From Paenibacillus sp. J2TS4 (GTDB lineage: Bacteria; Bacillota; Bacilli; Paenibacillales; NBRC-103111), in NCBI RefSeq assembly GCF_018403245.1, contig NZ_BOSH01000022.1, positions 1 to 63,421 on the forward strand: a stretch of DNA of 63,421 nt, given 5' to 3'. The translations under genes were made by a program, and so were the position numbers. This document shows, in pieces, positions 33,273 through 41,121 of this stretch; the first letter of the stretch is position 1, and each line of letters opens with the position of its first letter. The notes under the pieces were generated by a model that worked only from the letters and a program-made list of their open reading frames with translations, had not been told where the DNA came from and made no database searches.

Positions 33273-34322
33273 GTGGTAGTTTATCTGGATCTTATTTTCC
33301 TATTCAATTTTATTATTGACGGGGCTCTGCTCCTGACGACAGCTTGGACACGAAAGCTGGAAATCCGGTGGCTTCGGGTGGCCGCATCGGCCGCCATCGG
33401 AGCTTCTTATACCGTCTTTATGCTGATCCCCGAACTTTCCGTGCTTTATACGTTTGTGGCCAAGCTTTTTTTTTCCGTATCGATGATGGTTACCGCTTTC
33501 CCCTACCGCGGTCTAATCCCGCTCGTTCGGAACCTGGGGACGTTCTACGTCGTCAATTTCGTCGCAGCCGGAGGAATCTATGGGTTGCATTATTTCTTCC
33601 TCTCTTCATTGGACGTCATGAACGGGATTATGCTGACTCAGTCGGGCGGTATCATGTTCCCTTTTCAAATCCGTTTATGGCTGGTCGGTCTGAGTGCGGC
33701 CTTCATTCTCTTCTTCTATTTGCGGATTTTCCGCAGCGCCAAGAAGAATGAGGAGCTGACTTCATTCCTTGCGGAGGTTATCATCACAATCGACGATTTT
33801 ACGATTACCTGCAAAGGGCTGATCGATACGGGAAACCGGTTGTACGAACCGCTGACCAAAACCCCGGTTATGGTAGTGGAAGCCTCCTTATGGGGAGACC
33901 GTCTGCCGGAGAGCTGGATTCGGCAGATTCGCAGCTTCGAGGTTGATCAAATCGTGTCAACGATGCGAGAGGATGAATTTGAGTGGCAGGATCGTCTAAG
34001 GTTGGTTCCTTACCGTGGAATAAACAATGCGACGCAATTTATGCTGGCCATTAAACCGGATGAGGTGTCGGTCGGCTATCACGATACAAATTTGGCCACA
34101 AGAAAAGTACTGATTGGCTTGGACGCGGGCAAGCTTAGCGCAGACGGATCATATGAGGCAATAATCCATCCCGATCTTATCGCAGCCGAGGAAGAGGGCA
34201 GGCGAACCGGGGAACAGGAGCGGGCAAGCCGGGAATATGGCAGCCCAACCGTGAATAGGACGAATGGGAACTTGGCGACGCAAGCGGATACTAAGAAGCC
34301 GTTAAATCTGCCGATGGATTAA
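33273..34322 (+). CDS. spoIIGA: Sporulation sigma-E factor processing peptidase SpoIIGA
   Basis: 349 residues from GTG 33273 behind AGGAGGATAGGAG. The first ~150 residues form about five membrane segments (VVYLDLIFLFNFIIDGALLL); the cytoplasmic half carries the aspartic-protease motif LIDTGNRLYEPL near 185. SpoIIGA removes the pro-sequence from SigE in the mother cell after a signal from SpoIIR. It is encoded directly upstream of sigE, as expected. The last ~45 residues are a hydrophilic Asn/Thr-rich tail that I do not recognise. Confidence 0.93.
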   Translation: MVVYLDLIFLFNFIIDGALLLTTAWTRKLEIRWLRVAASAAIGASYTVFMLIPELSVLYTFVAKLFFSVSMMVTAFPYRGLIPLVRNLGTFYVVNFVAAGGIYGLHYFFLSSLDVMNGIMLTQSGGIMFPFQIRLWLVGLSAAFILFFYLRIFRSAKKNEELTSFLAEVIITIDDFTITCKGLIDTGNRLYEPLTKTPVMVVEASLWGDRLPESWIRQIRSFEVDQIVSTMREDEFEWQDRLRLVPYRGINNATQFMLAIKPDEVSVGYHDTNLATRKVLIGLDAGKLSADGSYEAIIHPDLIAAEEEGRRTGEQERASREYGSPTVNRTNGNLATQADTKKPLNLPMD

Positions 34323-34352
34323 GGAAGCGAGTGATGGAGGAGGATGAGCTCA

Positions 34353-35075
34353 ATGCTTTACAAATGGAAGCTGACGCTGCAACTTTATTATTATCGGCTG
34401 CTGCTCATGATCGGTTTGAAAGGCGATGAAATTTATTACATTGGCGGCAGTGAAGCTCTGCCCCCACCGTTAACCCGGGAAGAGGAAGAATTTCTGCTGC
34501 AGAAGCTTTCGACAGGCGATGCCGCTATTCGGGCGATGCTGATTGAACGCAACCTGCGTCTTGTCGTCTACATTGCAAGGAAGTTTGAAAACACCGGAAT
34601 AAATATTGAAGACCTGGTCTCCATTGGAGCCATCGGATTAATCAAAGCGGTCAACACCTTCGACCCGGAGAAAAAAATCAAGCTGGCCACCTACGCATCC
34701 CGATGTATTGAAAATGAAATATTGATGTATCTTCGCCGCAACAGCAAGATCCGCACCGAGGTCTCGTTCGACGAACCGTTAAATATCGATTGGGATGGGA
34801 ACGAGCTGCTTTTATCTGACGTGCTGGGCACGGAGAACGATACTATTTACCGCAATATTGAGGAGCAGGTGGATCGCAAGCTGCTACATAAAGCGTTGGA
34901 CAAATTATCCGAAAGGGAAAGGGTTATCATGGAGCTGCGTTTCGGTCTGCAGGATGGAGAGGAAAAAACACAAAAAGATGTGGCCGATCTGCTGGGCATT
35001 TCCCAGTCCTATATTTCCCGCTTGGAAAAACGAATTATCAAACGACTGCGCAAAGAATTTAATAAAATGGTTTAA
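34353..35075 (+). CDS. sigE: RNA polymerase sporulation sigma factor SigE
   Basis: 240 residues. Early mother-cell sigma factor made as an inactive precursor; the first ~27 residues (LYKWKLTLQLYYYRLLLMI) are the amphipathic pro-sequence removed by SpoIIGA. Region 2 (RNLRLVVYIARKFENTGINI, ATYASRCIENEILMYLR) and region 4 (QKDVADLLGISQSYISRLEKR) match the Bacillus protein closely. I chose ATG 34353 since GGAGGAGG ends 9 nt upstream; an ATG at 34344 touches that site. Terminator at 35082. Confidence 0.96.
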   Translation: MLYKWKLTLQLYYYRLLLMIGLKGDEIYYIGGSEALPPPLTREEEEFLLQKLSTGDAAIRAMLIERNLRLVVYIARKFENTGINIEDLVSIGAIGLIKAVNTFDPEKKIKLATYASRCIENEILMYLRRNSKIRTEVSFDEPLNIDWDGNELLLSDVLGTENDTIYRNIEEQVDRKLLHKALDKLSERERVIMELRFGLQDGEEKTQKDVADLLGISQSYISRLEKRIIKRLRKEFNKMV

Positions 35076-35081
35076 TGCTTA

Positions 35082-35107
35082 TAAACGGCTCCGTTGGGCC
35101 GTTTTTG
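35082..35107 (+). terminator. sigE terminator
   Basis: AAACGG (35083-35088) pairs with CCGTTT (35099-35104) and T residues follow. The stem is short, so read-through to sigG is likely, as in B. subtilis. Confidence 0.55.
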
Positions 35108-35217
35108 GTTTGCTGCGAAAGAGGGCCATGCCCATTATGCGGGTCCTTCATACGCGCATAAAAAATCATCTCGAGGAGATAATTAACATTAATGCTGCTC
35201 CTTGGGAGGTAAACACG

Positions 35218-36000
35218 GTGACACGAAACAAAGTCGAAATCTGTGGTGTAGATACGTCCAAACTTCCTGTGCTTACAAATACGGAGATGCGGGGGCTGTT
35301 TGTCCAACTGCAAACCGATCATGATCATTCTGCCAGAGAAAAATTGGTCAACGGCAATTTAAGATTAGTGTTAAGCGTCATTCAAAGATTTAACAATCGC
35401 GGGGAATTTGTGGATGATCTGTTTCAAGTAGGATGCATCGGACTTATGAAAGCCATCGATAATTTCGATTTGAGCCAGAATGTCAAATTTTCCACTTATG
35501 CTGTTCCGATGATCATCGGCGAGATCAGACGCTATCTTCGGGATAACAACCCCATCCGGGTGTCGCGTTCGCTCCGGGATATCGCTTATAAAGCATTGCA
35601 GGTTCGCGATAATTTAACAAACATGAATTCGCGGGAACCGACGATCTACGAAATATCGGAAGCATTGAACGTGCCTAAGGAGGATGTGGTCTTTGCTCTG
35701 GATGCGATCCAGGATCCGGTTTCCTTGTTCGAGCCGATCTATCAGGACGGCGGCGACCCGATCTATGTTATGGATCAAATTAGCGATGATCGTAACAAGG
35801 ACGTTTCCTGGATCGAAGGAATTGCTCTGCGGGAAGGAATGCGGAAATTAAACGACCGGGAAAAAATGATTTTGTCCATGAGATTTTATGATGGCAAAAC
35901 CCAGATGGAGGTAGCCGAAGAAATCGGCATATCCCAGGCACAAGTATCCCGGCTGGAAAAATCCGCGATATCGCAAATGCAAAAGCATGTCAAAACTTGA
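35218..36000 (+). CDS. sigG: RNA polymerase sporulation sigma factor SigG
   Basis: 260 residues from GTG 35218 with GGGAGG upstream. Late forespore sigma factor. The N terminus TRNKVEICGVDTSKLPVLTN is characteristic of SigG, followed by region 2 (FVDDLFQVGCIGLMKAIDNF, STYAVPMIIGEIRRYLRDN), region 3 (IRVSRSLRDIAYKAL) and region 4 (QMEVAEEIGISQAQVSRLEK). The frame is open upstream into sigE, but those residues are not sigma-like. The 142-bp gap after sigE should hold the forespore promoter; I could not fix one by eye. Confidence 0.96.
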   Translation: MTRNKVEICGVDTSKLPVLTNTEMRGLFVQLQTDHDHSAREKLVNGNLRLVLSVIQRFNNRGEFVDDLFQVGCIGLMKAIDNFDLSQNVKFSTYAVPMIIGEIRRYLRDNNPIRVSRSLRDIAYKALQVRDNLTNMNSREPTIYEISEALNVPKEDVVFALDAIQDPVSLFEPIYQDGGDPIYVMDQISDDRNKDVSWIEGIALREGMRKLNDREKMILSMRFYDGKTQMEVAEEIGISQAQVSRLEKSAISQMQKHVKT

Positions 36001-36017
36001 CGCGTTTGTTTAATACC

Positions 36018-36050
36018 AAGCTGGCCTTTTCACGAAGGCCGGCTTTTTTA
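36018..36050 (+). terminator. sigG terminator
   Basis: AAGCTGGCCTT (36018-36028) pairs with AAGGCCGGCTT (36035-36045) and is followed by TTTT. It ends the spoIIGA-sigE-sigG unit. Confidence 0.85.
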
Positions 36051-36074
36051 AATATTAATTATAAGTTCCGGGGC

Positions 36075-36101
36075 TCCCCGCAAAGTAATGTATTTGTGGG
36101 G
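36075..36101 (+). repeat. Minimal hairpin sharing 19 nt with repeat A
   Basis: TCCCCGCAAAGTAATGTAT (36075-36093) is identical to 36368-36386 at the start of repeat A copy 2. Here CCCC-CAAA folds back directly on TTTG-GGGG (36093-36101), giving a compact hairpin. It is in the same 642-bp gap as copy 2 and looks like a reduced copy. Confidence 0.55.
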
Positions 36102-36283
36102 CTGTTTTAGTCCGATGAATCGACAATTGGACTGGCTTTCCCGTTATTTTGCAGCAAACAGGACATTTTCCCTATAAAGTACATATATTTATAAGAGTGC
36201 AACTAGGCGAAAGAGGACTTGTTGGAAAATCTTCTATATACTCGGCGCTAAAGATCCATAGCTCATGAAGAGGAGAAAGAAAG

Positions 36284-36361
36284 ATGCTTCCAGGGCGAGT
36301 TTTGGCTTTGTATTCCAACCATCCGAAGGTCCATCTATGTAAAAGGGGCCTACTGGTTTGA
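36284..36361 (+). CDS. Possible leader peptide ORF inside repeat B2
   Basis: A 25-codon frame begins MLPGRVLALYSNHPK behind GGAGAAAGAAAG and ends in TGA at 36359. Residue 12 is Asn instead of the Tyr in B1 and B3. It diverges after codon 15. Same reservation as for the frame in B1. Confidence 0.2.
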   Translation: MLPGRVLALYSNHPKVHLCKRGLLV

Positions 36362-36365
36362 TCGG

Positions 36366-36466
36366 AGTCCCCGCAAAGTAATGTATAAACCTCTATCGAA
36401 GCAAGAACAGGACGATAGACCGCATTAGAGGATGGTTTAGTCGCCGACCCTGTCAGGGTGCGGATG
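36366..36466 (+). repeat. Structured repeat A, copy 2 (inside B2)
   Basis: Near-identical to the reverse complement of 8608-8712. CCTCTATC pairs with GATAG and AGAGG, and ACCCTGTCAGGGT is a small palindrome within CCG...CGG. Its position at the tip of the central helix of B2 suggests an insertion into, or a module of, repeat B. Confidence 0.7.
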
Positions 36467-36642
36467 GAAAATCACTACGAAGCTTATTTTCACTTTTTGG
36501 GGAAGGAGTATGATGTTTGAAGCTTCGGAGGCATTTTCCTTCGGAACGGAATGATAGCTCTCTTTAGTGCCACATATATAGTTAATGGCTAGGGGAGTTT
36601 CAATCCAGACCATAAAACTATAGGGATCGTGGTGATGCCAAC

Positions 36643-36945
36643 GTGAAAATATCTGACTTTCAATCCAAAGATGTCATCAACATTGTGGACGGTAAAAAGC
36701 TGGGGGTCATTAGCGATCTGGAGCTCGATCTCCGGCAGGGAAGAATCGAATCGATCGTCGTTCCGAACAGCAGCAAGTTTTTCGGGTTATTCGGCGGGGG
36801 AACGGATGTGGTTATCCCATGGAGGAATATCGTCAAAATTGGCATGGATGTCGTCTTGGTCAAATTGGATGAAAGCCGATCGTACCGGGCTGTGGAAGAA
36901 GGAGATCCGCAGGCGGAGTATCGGCCTGTTTACAGGGAAAGATAG
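36643..36945 (+). CDS. ylmC: YlmC/YmxH-family sporulation protein (PRC-barrel)
   Basis: 100 residues from GTG 36643. A single PRC-barrel-like domain: MKISDFQSKDVINIVDGKKLGVISDLELDL, then IVVPNSSKFFGLFGGGTDVVIPWRNIVKIG. YlmC/YmxH proteins occur in endospore formers and are linked to sporulation, with no known activity. It is the first gene of the ylm group that follows sigG, as in Bacillus, and lies directly behind repeat B2. The ribosome-binding site (GTGGTGAT) is weak. Confidence 0.88.
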   Translation: MKISDFQSKDVINIVDGKKLGVISDLELDLRQGRIESIVVPNSSKFFGLFGGGTDVVIPWRNIVKIGMDVVLVKLDESRSYRAVEEGDPQAEYRPVYRER

Positions 36946-37062
36946 GCGGAGCGAGCGAACGCCCTGGAGAAAGATGCGAGAGGATTTCTTCGGGGCTTCG
37001 TTCCTGACGAAACCTGTGTTACTATGAATATATAGATTCCTTGTCCAGACAGGAGGAAGGTT

Positions 37063-37926
37063 ATGGAGCCTTTTCGGAAGGTTGGAGGAGAGCGGGACAA
37101 GCCGCTGCTGTGGCAAATCGGCTCTTGGTCGGATCGTTACCCGGAACTGACGGCCGGCTTTACGTCCCGACTCGGCGGCGTTAGCGGAGGAAGCTTCACT
37201 TCTCTGAATTGCGGACTGCATGTAGCGGATCGGCCGGAGGATGTTATACATAATCGCAATAGAGTGGCGGCTGCCGTAGGAATTCCACTGGATGATTGGA
37301 CCTATGGGGAACAAATTCATGGCGTTGACGTTGCAGCTGTAACGAATCAAGATAGAGGAAAGGGAACGGCCGACAGACAAAGTGCTTTGCAAGGCAAAGA
37401 TGCGTTTATTACTAATCAACAGGGCCTAGTTATGGCAGCTTTGTTCGCGGATTGTGTCCCTCTATACTTCTATGATCCCGTCAATCAGGCGGCGGGACTG
37501 GCTCACGCCGGCTGGAAAGGAACCGTCGGCCGGATCGCCTGGAACACCGTGAAGCGGATGGAGGAGGCCTATGGGAGCCGGCCTGAGCAAATTCTTGCAT
37601 GTATTGGGCCGTCTATCCAGTCGTGCTGCTATGAAGTCGACGAGCGGGTCGCTGAGCGGGTCCGGGAGCTTCTCCCCTGGTTGAATAATAACGAAGAAGG
37701 CACAGCTGCCGTTCAGGAAAATCACTTTATGACTCCCCAAGGACAGGATAAATTTATGTTGGACTTGCAACAAATCAACCGACAAATTATGATAAAAGCA
37801 GGAATCTTGCCATCTTGTATCGAAATATCTAAGTTATGTACCAGCTGCCGGTGCGATACTTTCTTCTCCCATCGTAAGGAACAGGGGCAGACCGGCAGGA
37901 TGATCGCTTGGATCGGATTAAGATGA
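37063..37926 (+). CDS. pgeF: Peptidoglycan editing factor PgeF (YlmD, laccase-domain family)
   Basis: 287 residues. CNF1/YfiH fold with the metal/nucleophile residues in GEQIHGVDV, FADCVPLYFYD, AGLAHAGWKGTVGRI and IGPSIQSCCYEV. Family members act on misincorporated UDP-MurNAc-peptides in E. coli and also show purine-nucleoside and polyphenol oxidase activities; the exact role here is not proven. ATG 37063 follows AGGAGGAAGG. It precedes ylmE after 24 nt within the ylm/sepF group. Confidence 0.9.
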   Translation: MEPFRKVGGERDKPLLWQIGSWSDRYPELTAGFTSRLGGVSGGSFTSLNCGLHVADRPEDVIHNRNRVAAAVGIPLDDWTYGEQIHGVDVAAVTNQDRGKGTADRQSALQGKDAFITNQQGLVMAALFADCVPLYFYDPVNQAAGLAHAGWKGTVGRIAWNTVKRMEEAYGSRPEQILACIGPSIQSCCYEVDERVAERVRELLPWLNNNEEGTAAVQENHFMTPQGQDKFMLDLQQINRQIMIKAGILPSCIEISKLCTSCRCDTFFSHRKEQGQTGRMIAWIGLR

Positions 37927-37950
37927 GATAGAAACAGAGGTGAGTCCCAT

Positions 37951-38634
37951 ATGAATCTGCAGGAAAGGGCCGGGGAGGTCCGTTCCCGGATTGCCGAAGC
38001 TTGCAAGAGAAGCGGGCGGGACAGAGACAGCGTGGAAATCATAGCCGTGACGAAATACGTGTCTTTGGAAACGGCTCGTGACGTCGTAGATCTTGGATAT
38101 AACAAGATCGGAGAAAATCGGTGGCAGGATGTTAAGCCCAAATGGGAAGCACTCGGCTCCCGAGTGGAGTGGCACTTTATAGGACATCTGCAGACGAACA
38201 AGGTGAAGGACGTCATCGGCAAATTTAGCTATATTCACTCGTTGGACAGGCTGTCACTCGCGAAAGAAATCAATAAGCGGGCGGAGGCTCTGGGAACGGC
38301 CGTCCATTGCTTGATTCAATTAAACATTTCCGGCGAGGAAAGCAAGTATGGTTTGGAGCCGGAGCAATTTTTCCCTTTTGTGGAGCAAGTCAGGAACTTC
38401 CCCTATATCCGCATTGCAGGATTAATGACGATGGCGCCCTATGAGAGCGAGCCGGAACAGACCCGTCCGATATTCCGTGCCTTGCGCCAATTGAGGGATG
38501 AATGCAATAAGCGAGCGCTGTTGGACTATGAAATTCATCATTTGTCCATGGGGATGTCGAATGATTTTGAAGTAGCGGTGGAAGAGGGAGCGACTTGGGT
38601 TCGTTTAGGCTCAATCCTGGTAGGTAAAGAATAG
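37951..38634 (+). CDS. ylmE: YggS/PLPBP-family pyridoxal phosphate homeostasis protein (YlmE)
   Basis: 227 residues, single-domain PLP barrel. The PLP-binding lysine is Lys35 in IIAVTKYVS; other marks are IGENRWQDVKPKW, WHFIGHLQTNKVK, SLDRLSLAKEIN, QLNISGEESKYG and the C-terminal SMGMSNDFEVAVEEGATWVRLGS. These proteins buffer PLP and affect amino-acid and keto-acid balance. It sits in the division-associated ylmD-ylmE-sepF-ylmG-ylmH order conserved in Firmicutes. Confidence 0.93.
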   Translation: MNLQERAGEVRSRIAEACKRSGRDRDSVEIIAVTKYVSLETARDVVDLGYNKIGENRWQDVKPKWEALGSRVEWHFIGHLQTNKVKDVIGKFSYIHSLDRLSLAKEINKRAEALGTAVHCLIQLNISGEESKYGLEPEQFFPFVEQVRNFPYIRIAGLMTMAPYESEPEQTRPIFRALRQLRDECNKRALLDYEIHHLSMGMSNDFEVAVEEGATWVRLGSILVGKE

Positions 38635-38657
38635 CTCAAACCAAGGAGGGATTATCG

Positions 38658-39092
38658 GTGGGAGTCATGAACAAATTTCTTAACTTTATTGGACTGCAGG
38701 AGGAGGAAGAGATTATTGAGAAGGAGCGGGTGGTCGAGCCTGCTTCGGAATCTGATGCCAACGCGTTCGACGGTCGCAAGAATAAAGGGAATATCGTCAG
38801 CATTCATTCGCAAAAAAATGTGCGTGTTGTCTTGAGCGAGCCTCGTTCCTATGATGAAACTCAGGATATTGCGGATCATCTCCGCTCGCGCCGGCCAGTC
38901 GTCGTCAATTTACAAAGAGTTCGGCCGGATCAAGCGATGAGAATTGTAGACTTTTTGAGTGGTACGGTCTACGCTCTGAATGGTTCGATATCGAAGATCG
39001 GTTCGAATATTTTTCTATGCACTCCGGACACGGTTGAAATTCAAGGGTCGATCAAGGATACTTTGGATGAAGAGGCGGATTACAACAAATAG
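38658..39092 (+). CDS. sepF: Cell division protein SepF
   Basis: 144 residues from GTG 38658, with AAGGAGGG 7 nt upstream. The N-terminal amphipathic membrane-binding helix (NKFLNFIGLQ) and an acidic/disordered linker precede the SepF core near 58-135: VVLSEPRSYDETQDIADHLRSRRPVVVNLQRV and ALNGSISKIGSNIFLCTP. SepF polymerises into arcs that bundle FtsZ and attach it to the membrane, in parallel with FtsA. Confidence 0.95.
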   Translation: MGVMNKFLNFIGLQEEEEIIEKERVVEPASESDANAFDGRKNKGNIVSIHSQKNVRVVLSEPRSYDETQDIADHLRSRRPVVVNLQRVRPDQAMRIVDFLSGTVYALNGSISKIGSNIFLCTPDTVEIQGSIKDTLDEEADYNK

Positions 39093-39103
39093 AGGTGAAC
39101 AGT

Positions 39104-39385
39104 TTGAATTTGTCAGATATCTATGGGCTAATTAATACACTAATGACGATCTACACCTATTTAATCATCGCATACGTTCTGCTGTCCTGGCTTCCTAACG
39201 CGCGAGAGAGCTTCATTGGAGAATTGCTTGGCAAGGTGGTTGAGCCCTACCTGTCGATTTTCCGCAAGTTTATTCCTCCTATCGGCGGAATGCTGGATCT
39301 ATCTCCGATTATTGCCCTTATTGCGCTCAGATTTGTCGGGATGGGGATTATCGCCATCATCGAAATGATTGTCGGAATGGTCTAG
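39104..39385 (+). CDS. ylmG: YggT-family membrane protein YlmG
   Basis: 93 residues with two membrane segments and the YggT motif: YTYLIIAYVLLSWLPNARES, VEPYLSIFRKFIPP, DLSPIIALIALR. Family members are associated with division/nucleoid and membrane protein assembly in bacteria and plastids. I chose TTG 39104, which has AGAGGTGA 5 nt upstream; GTG 39095 lies within that site. Stop overlaps nothing; ylmH begins 7 nt later. Confidence 0.85.
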   Translation: MNLSDIYGLINTLMTIYTYLIIAYVLLSWLPNARESFIGELLGKVVEPYLSIFRKFIPPIGGMLDLSPIIALIALRFVGMGIIAIIEMIVGMV

Positions 39386-39392
39386 CGGATCG

Positions 39393-40172
39393 ATGAATAA
39401 TTCATTGTTCGACCATTTTCATCCGGATGAGCACCCGTTCGTAGACAAGGCGTGGGAATGGGTTCAGAAGGCGGACAGCCGCCATGAAACCCGATTGACC
39501 GATTTCCTCGATCCTAGACAAGCCTATATACTGCAGACGCTGGTGAACCGGGTGGGTCATACGTCTCTTCACCTGGATGGGGGCAGTGAAGGAGCCGAGC
39601 GTGCACGGGCGGTCATCGCTCCGGATTACTTGTTCGTAGAGCAAGAGGAGTTCAGGCTGGCTGTCCTGTCCGTGGATGCTGGCAAAGGTGCCGAGCAATT
39701 GGAGCACGGGGACTACATGGGGGCGATTCTCGGCCTTGGAATCAAGCGGGACAAGGTCGGAGACATCCATGTTCACGCAAACGGCTGTCACTGTGTAGTA
39801 GCAGAAGAAATCAGTGATTATATGCGGCTGCATCTCCAACAAGTTCATCGTGTCCATGTTCAGACAGAGGTTATTCCGGTCCGTCAACTGAGACCCACCC
39901 GAATAGTCCTGGACGAAATGGATTTCACGGTGGCTTCTTTACGTTTGGACGGAATAGCGGGAGATGTTTTCCGGTTAAGCCGCGCCAAAGCGCTGGTTCC
40001 GATTAAAGCCGGCCGCTGTCGGGTCAACTGGAAGGTCGAAGAGGACCCCAGCAAACAGCTGCAAGCGGGAGATGTCGTTTCTATGCAAGGCTTCGGGCGA
40101 TTTCGAGTGATGGAAATCGAAGGGGTGACCAAAAAAGGAAGAATTCGGCTTAAAATAGGCAAGTATCGATAA
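39393..40172 (+). CDS. ylmH: S4-domain RNA-binding protein YlmH
   Basis: 259 residues. The N-terminal two thirds form the YlmH domain (TRLTDFLDPRQAYILQTLVN, YMGAILGLGIKRDKVGDIHV); the C-terminal S4 RNA-binding domain starts near 180 (LDGIAGDVFRLSRAKALVPIKAGRCRVNWK). YlmH is now seen as a ribosome-associated quality-control factor related to the RqcH/RqcP pathway. ATG 39393 gives the family length; the site upstream is weak and a TTG at 39369 inside ylmG is in frame. Confidence 0.9.
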   Translation: MNNSLFDHFHPDEHPFVDKAWEWVQKADSRHETRLTDFLDPRQAYILQTLVNRVGHTSLHLDGGSEGAERARAVIAPDYLFVEQEEFRLAVLSVDAGKGAEQLEHGDYMGAILGLGIKRDKVGDIHVHANGCHCVVAEEISDYMRLHLQQVHRVHVQTEVIPVRQLRPTRIVLDEMDFTVASLRLDGIAGDVFRLSRAKALVPIKAGRCRVNWKVEEDPSKQLQAGDVVSMQGFGRFRVMEIEGVTKKGRIRLKIGKYR

Positions 40173-40264
40173 TTTTTTCGTTTTATGCAGGATTTCTTCC
40201 GGTTCTGTCGAATAGTGTACGGTACAATGAGGTTTCCGTATGTACATATTGTGGAGGTGCATCC

Positions 40265-40744
40265 ATGCCATTAACGCCTTTGGATATACATAACAAGGAA
40301 TTCAAGAGAACTTTCCGAGGATATGACGAGGATGAAGTGAATGAATTTCTGGACCAGGTCATTAAAGATTATGAATCGCTCATTCGCGATAACAAGGAGC
40401 TGACCCAGCAGGTCCAAGCTTTGCAAGAAAGGTTGGATCACTTCTCCAATATTGAAGAATCTCTCAGCAAAACGATTATTGTCGCACAGGAAGCGGCGGA
40501 TGAAGTCAAGACGAACTCGAAGAAAGAGGCGGAGCTCATTATTCGCGAAGCCCAGAAGAATGCCGATCGGATTATTAATGAATCTTTGGTTAAATCGGGG
40601 AAAGTTGCTTTGGAAATCGAAGAGCTTAAGAAGCAAGCTGCTGTGTACCGGACCAGATTCCGCACTTTGCTGGAGGCTCAGCTGGAATTGCTTAACGCCG
40701 ACAGCTGGGACGTCCTGGAAGGGAAGACAGGAACCGAGCAATAA
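40265..40744 (+). CDS. divIVA: Cell division/polar protein DivIVA
   Basis: 159 residues. The start MPLTPLDIHNKEFKRTFRGYDEDEVNEFLDQV is the conserved lipid-binding domain; coiled coil runs from ~35 to ~135. DivIVA senses negative membrane curvature at septa and poles, recruits MinJ/MinD and anchors the chromosome at the pole during sporulation. ATG 40265 follows TGGAGGTG. It closes the ylm/division group before ileS. Confidence 0.95.
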   Translation: MPLTPLDIHNKEFKRTFRGYDEDEVNEFLDQVIKDYESLIRDNKELTQQVQALQERLDHFSNIEESLSKTIIVAQEAADEVKTNSKKEAELIIREAQKNADRIINESLVKSGKVALEIEELKKQAAVYRTRFRTLLEAQLELLNADSWDVLEGKTGTEQ

Positions 40745-40814
40745 TACGGTATCCAAGTTGACGGCCTTTTGGAATTTCGATATACTCCATAATAAATAAT
40801 GAATGTTCAAAACG

Positions 40815-41078
40815 ATGATTGGAACGAGTACGGCGCAGGAGCGGATTCAGCGAATTAGGGAGTGGTGGAAGCCTAATGTTCGTAAAGCGCCGGAAAATCC
40901 TCCAGGAGTATTCTCTTGAACTGGAAGTAGAGAGCGTCGGGTGATTCCGTTATCCATCCTTGAGTGAGCATTCCACAGGATTAGACTGTTTAGTCTGAGT
41001 TCCTGAATTGTTCTGTGGAGCTTAGGAGGGTGGTACCGCGAGCGTCTCTCGTCCCTTTGGGGATGAGAGTTTTTTTGT
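40815..41078 (+). promoter_or_regulatory. T-box riboswitch of ileS
   Basis: The leader carries the T-box core AGGGTGGTACCGCG at 41027-41040, followed by the intrinsic terminator CTCTCGTCCC (41046-41055) / GGGATGAGAG (41060-41069) with seven Ts. Pairing of the T-box bulge with uncharged tRNA-Ile would favour the antiterminator. The long stem I occupies about 40820-40960; I see candidate isoleucine triplets (ATT in GTGATTCCG, ATC in TTATCC) near its 3' side but did not settle the specifier. Confidence 0.92.
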
Positions 41079-41121
41079 TTCTAATAGTAAAGATAATTAC
41101 GTTAAGGAGTGCGCAAAGACT

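Larger units (their letters stand above)
36259..36582 (+). repeat. Structured repeat B, copy B2, with repeat A inside (upstream of ylmC)
   Basis: It starts TAGCTCATGAAGAGGAG, carries the invariant block to ACCATCCGAAGG, and closes with GTTTGAAGCTTCGGAGG, TTTCCTTCGGAACGGAATGA and CATATATAGT. Between CCGAAG and CTTCGG lies a second long helix: TCCCCG-AAAGT (36368) with ACTTTTTGGGGA (about 36496). Repeat A (36366-36466) fills the end of that helix. GGCATT pairs with AGTGCC, a G-U change from B1 that keeps the helix. It lies 60 nt before ylmC. Confidence 0.75.

Noticed and set aside
34795..35217. Upstream extension of the sigG frame into sigE
   Set aside because: The residues (Trp/Cys-rich) are the sigE sequence read in another frame; SigG proper begins at GTG 35218 with its own ribosome-binding site.
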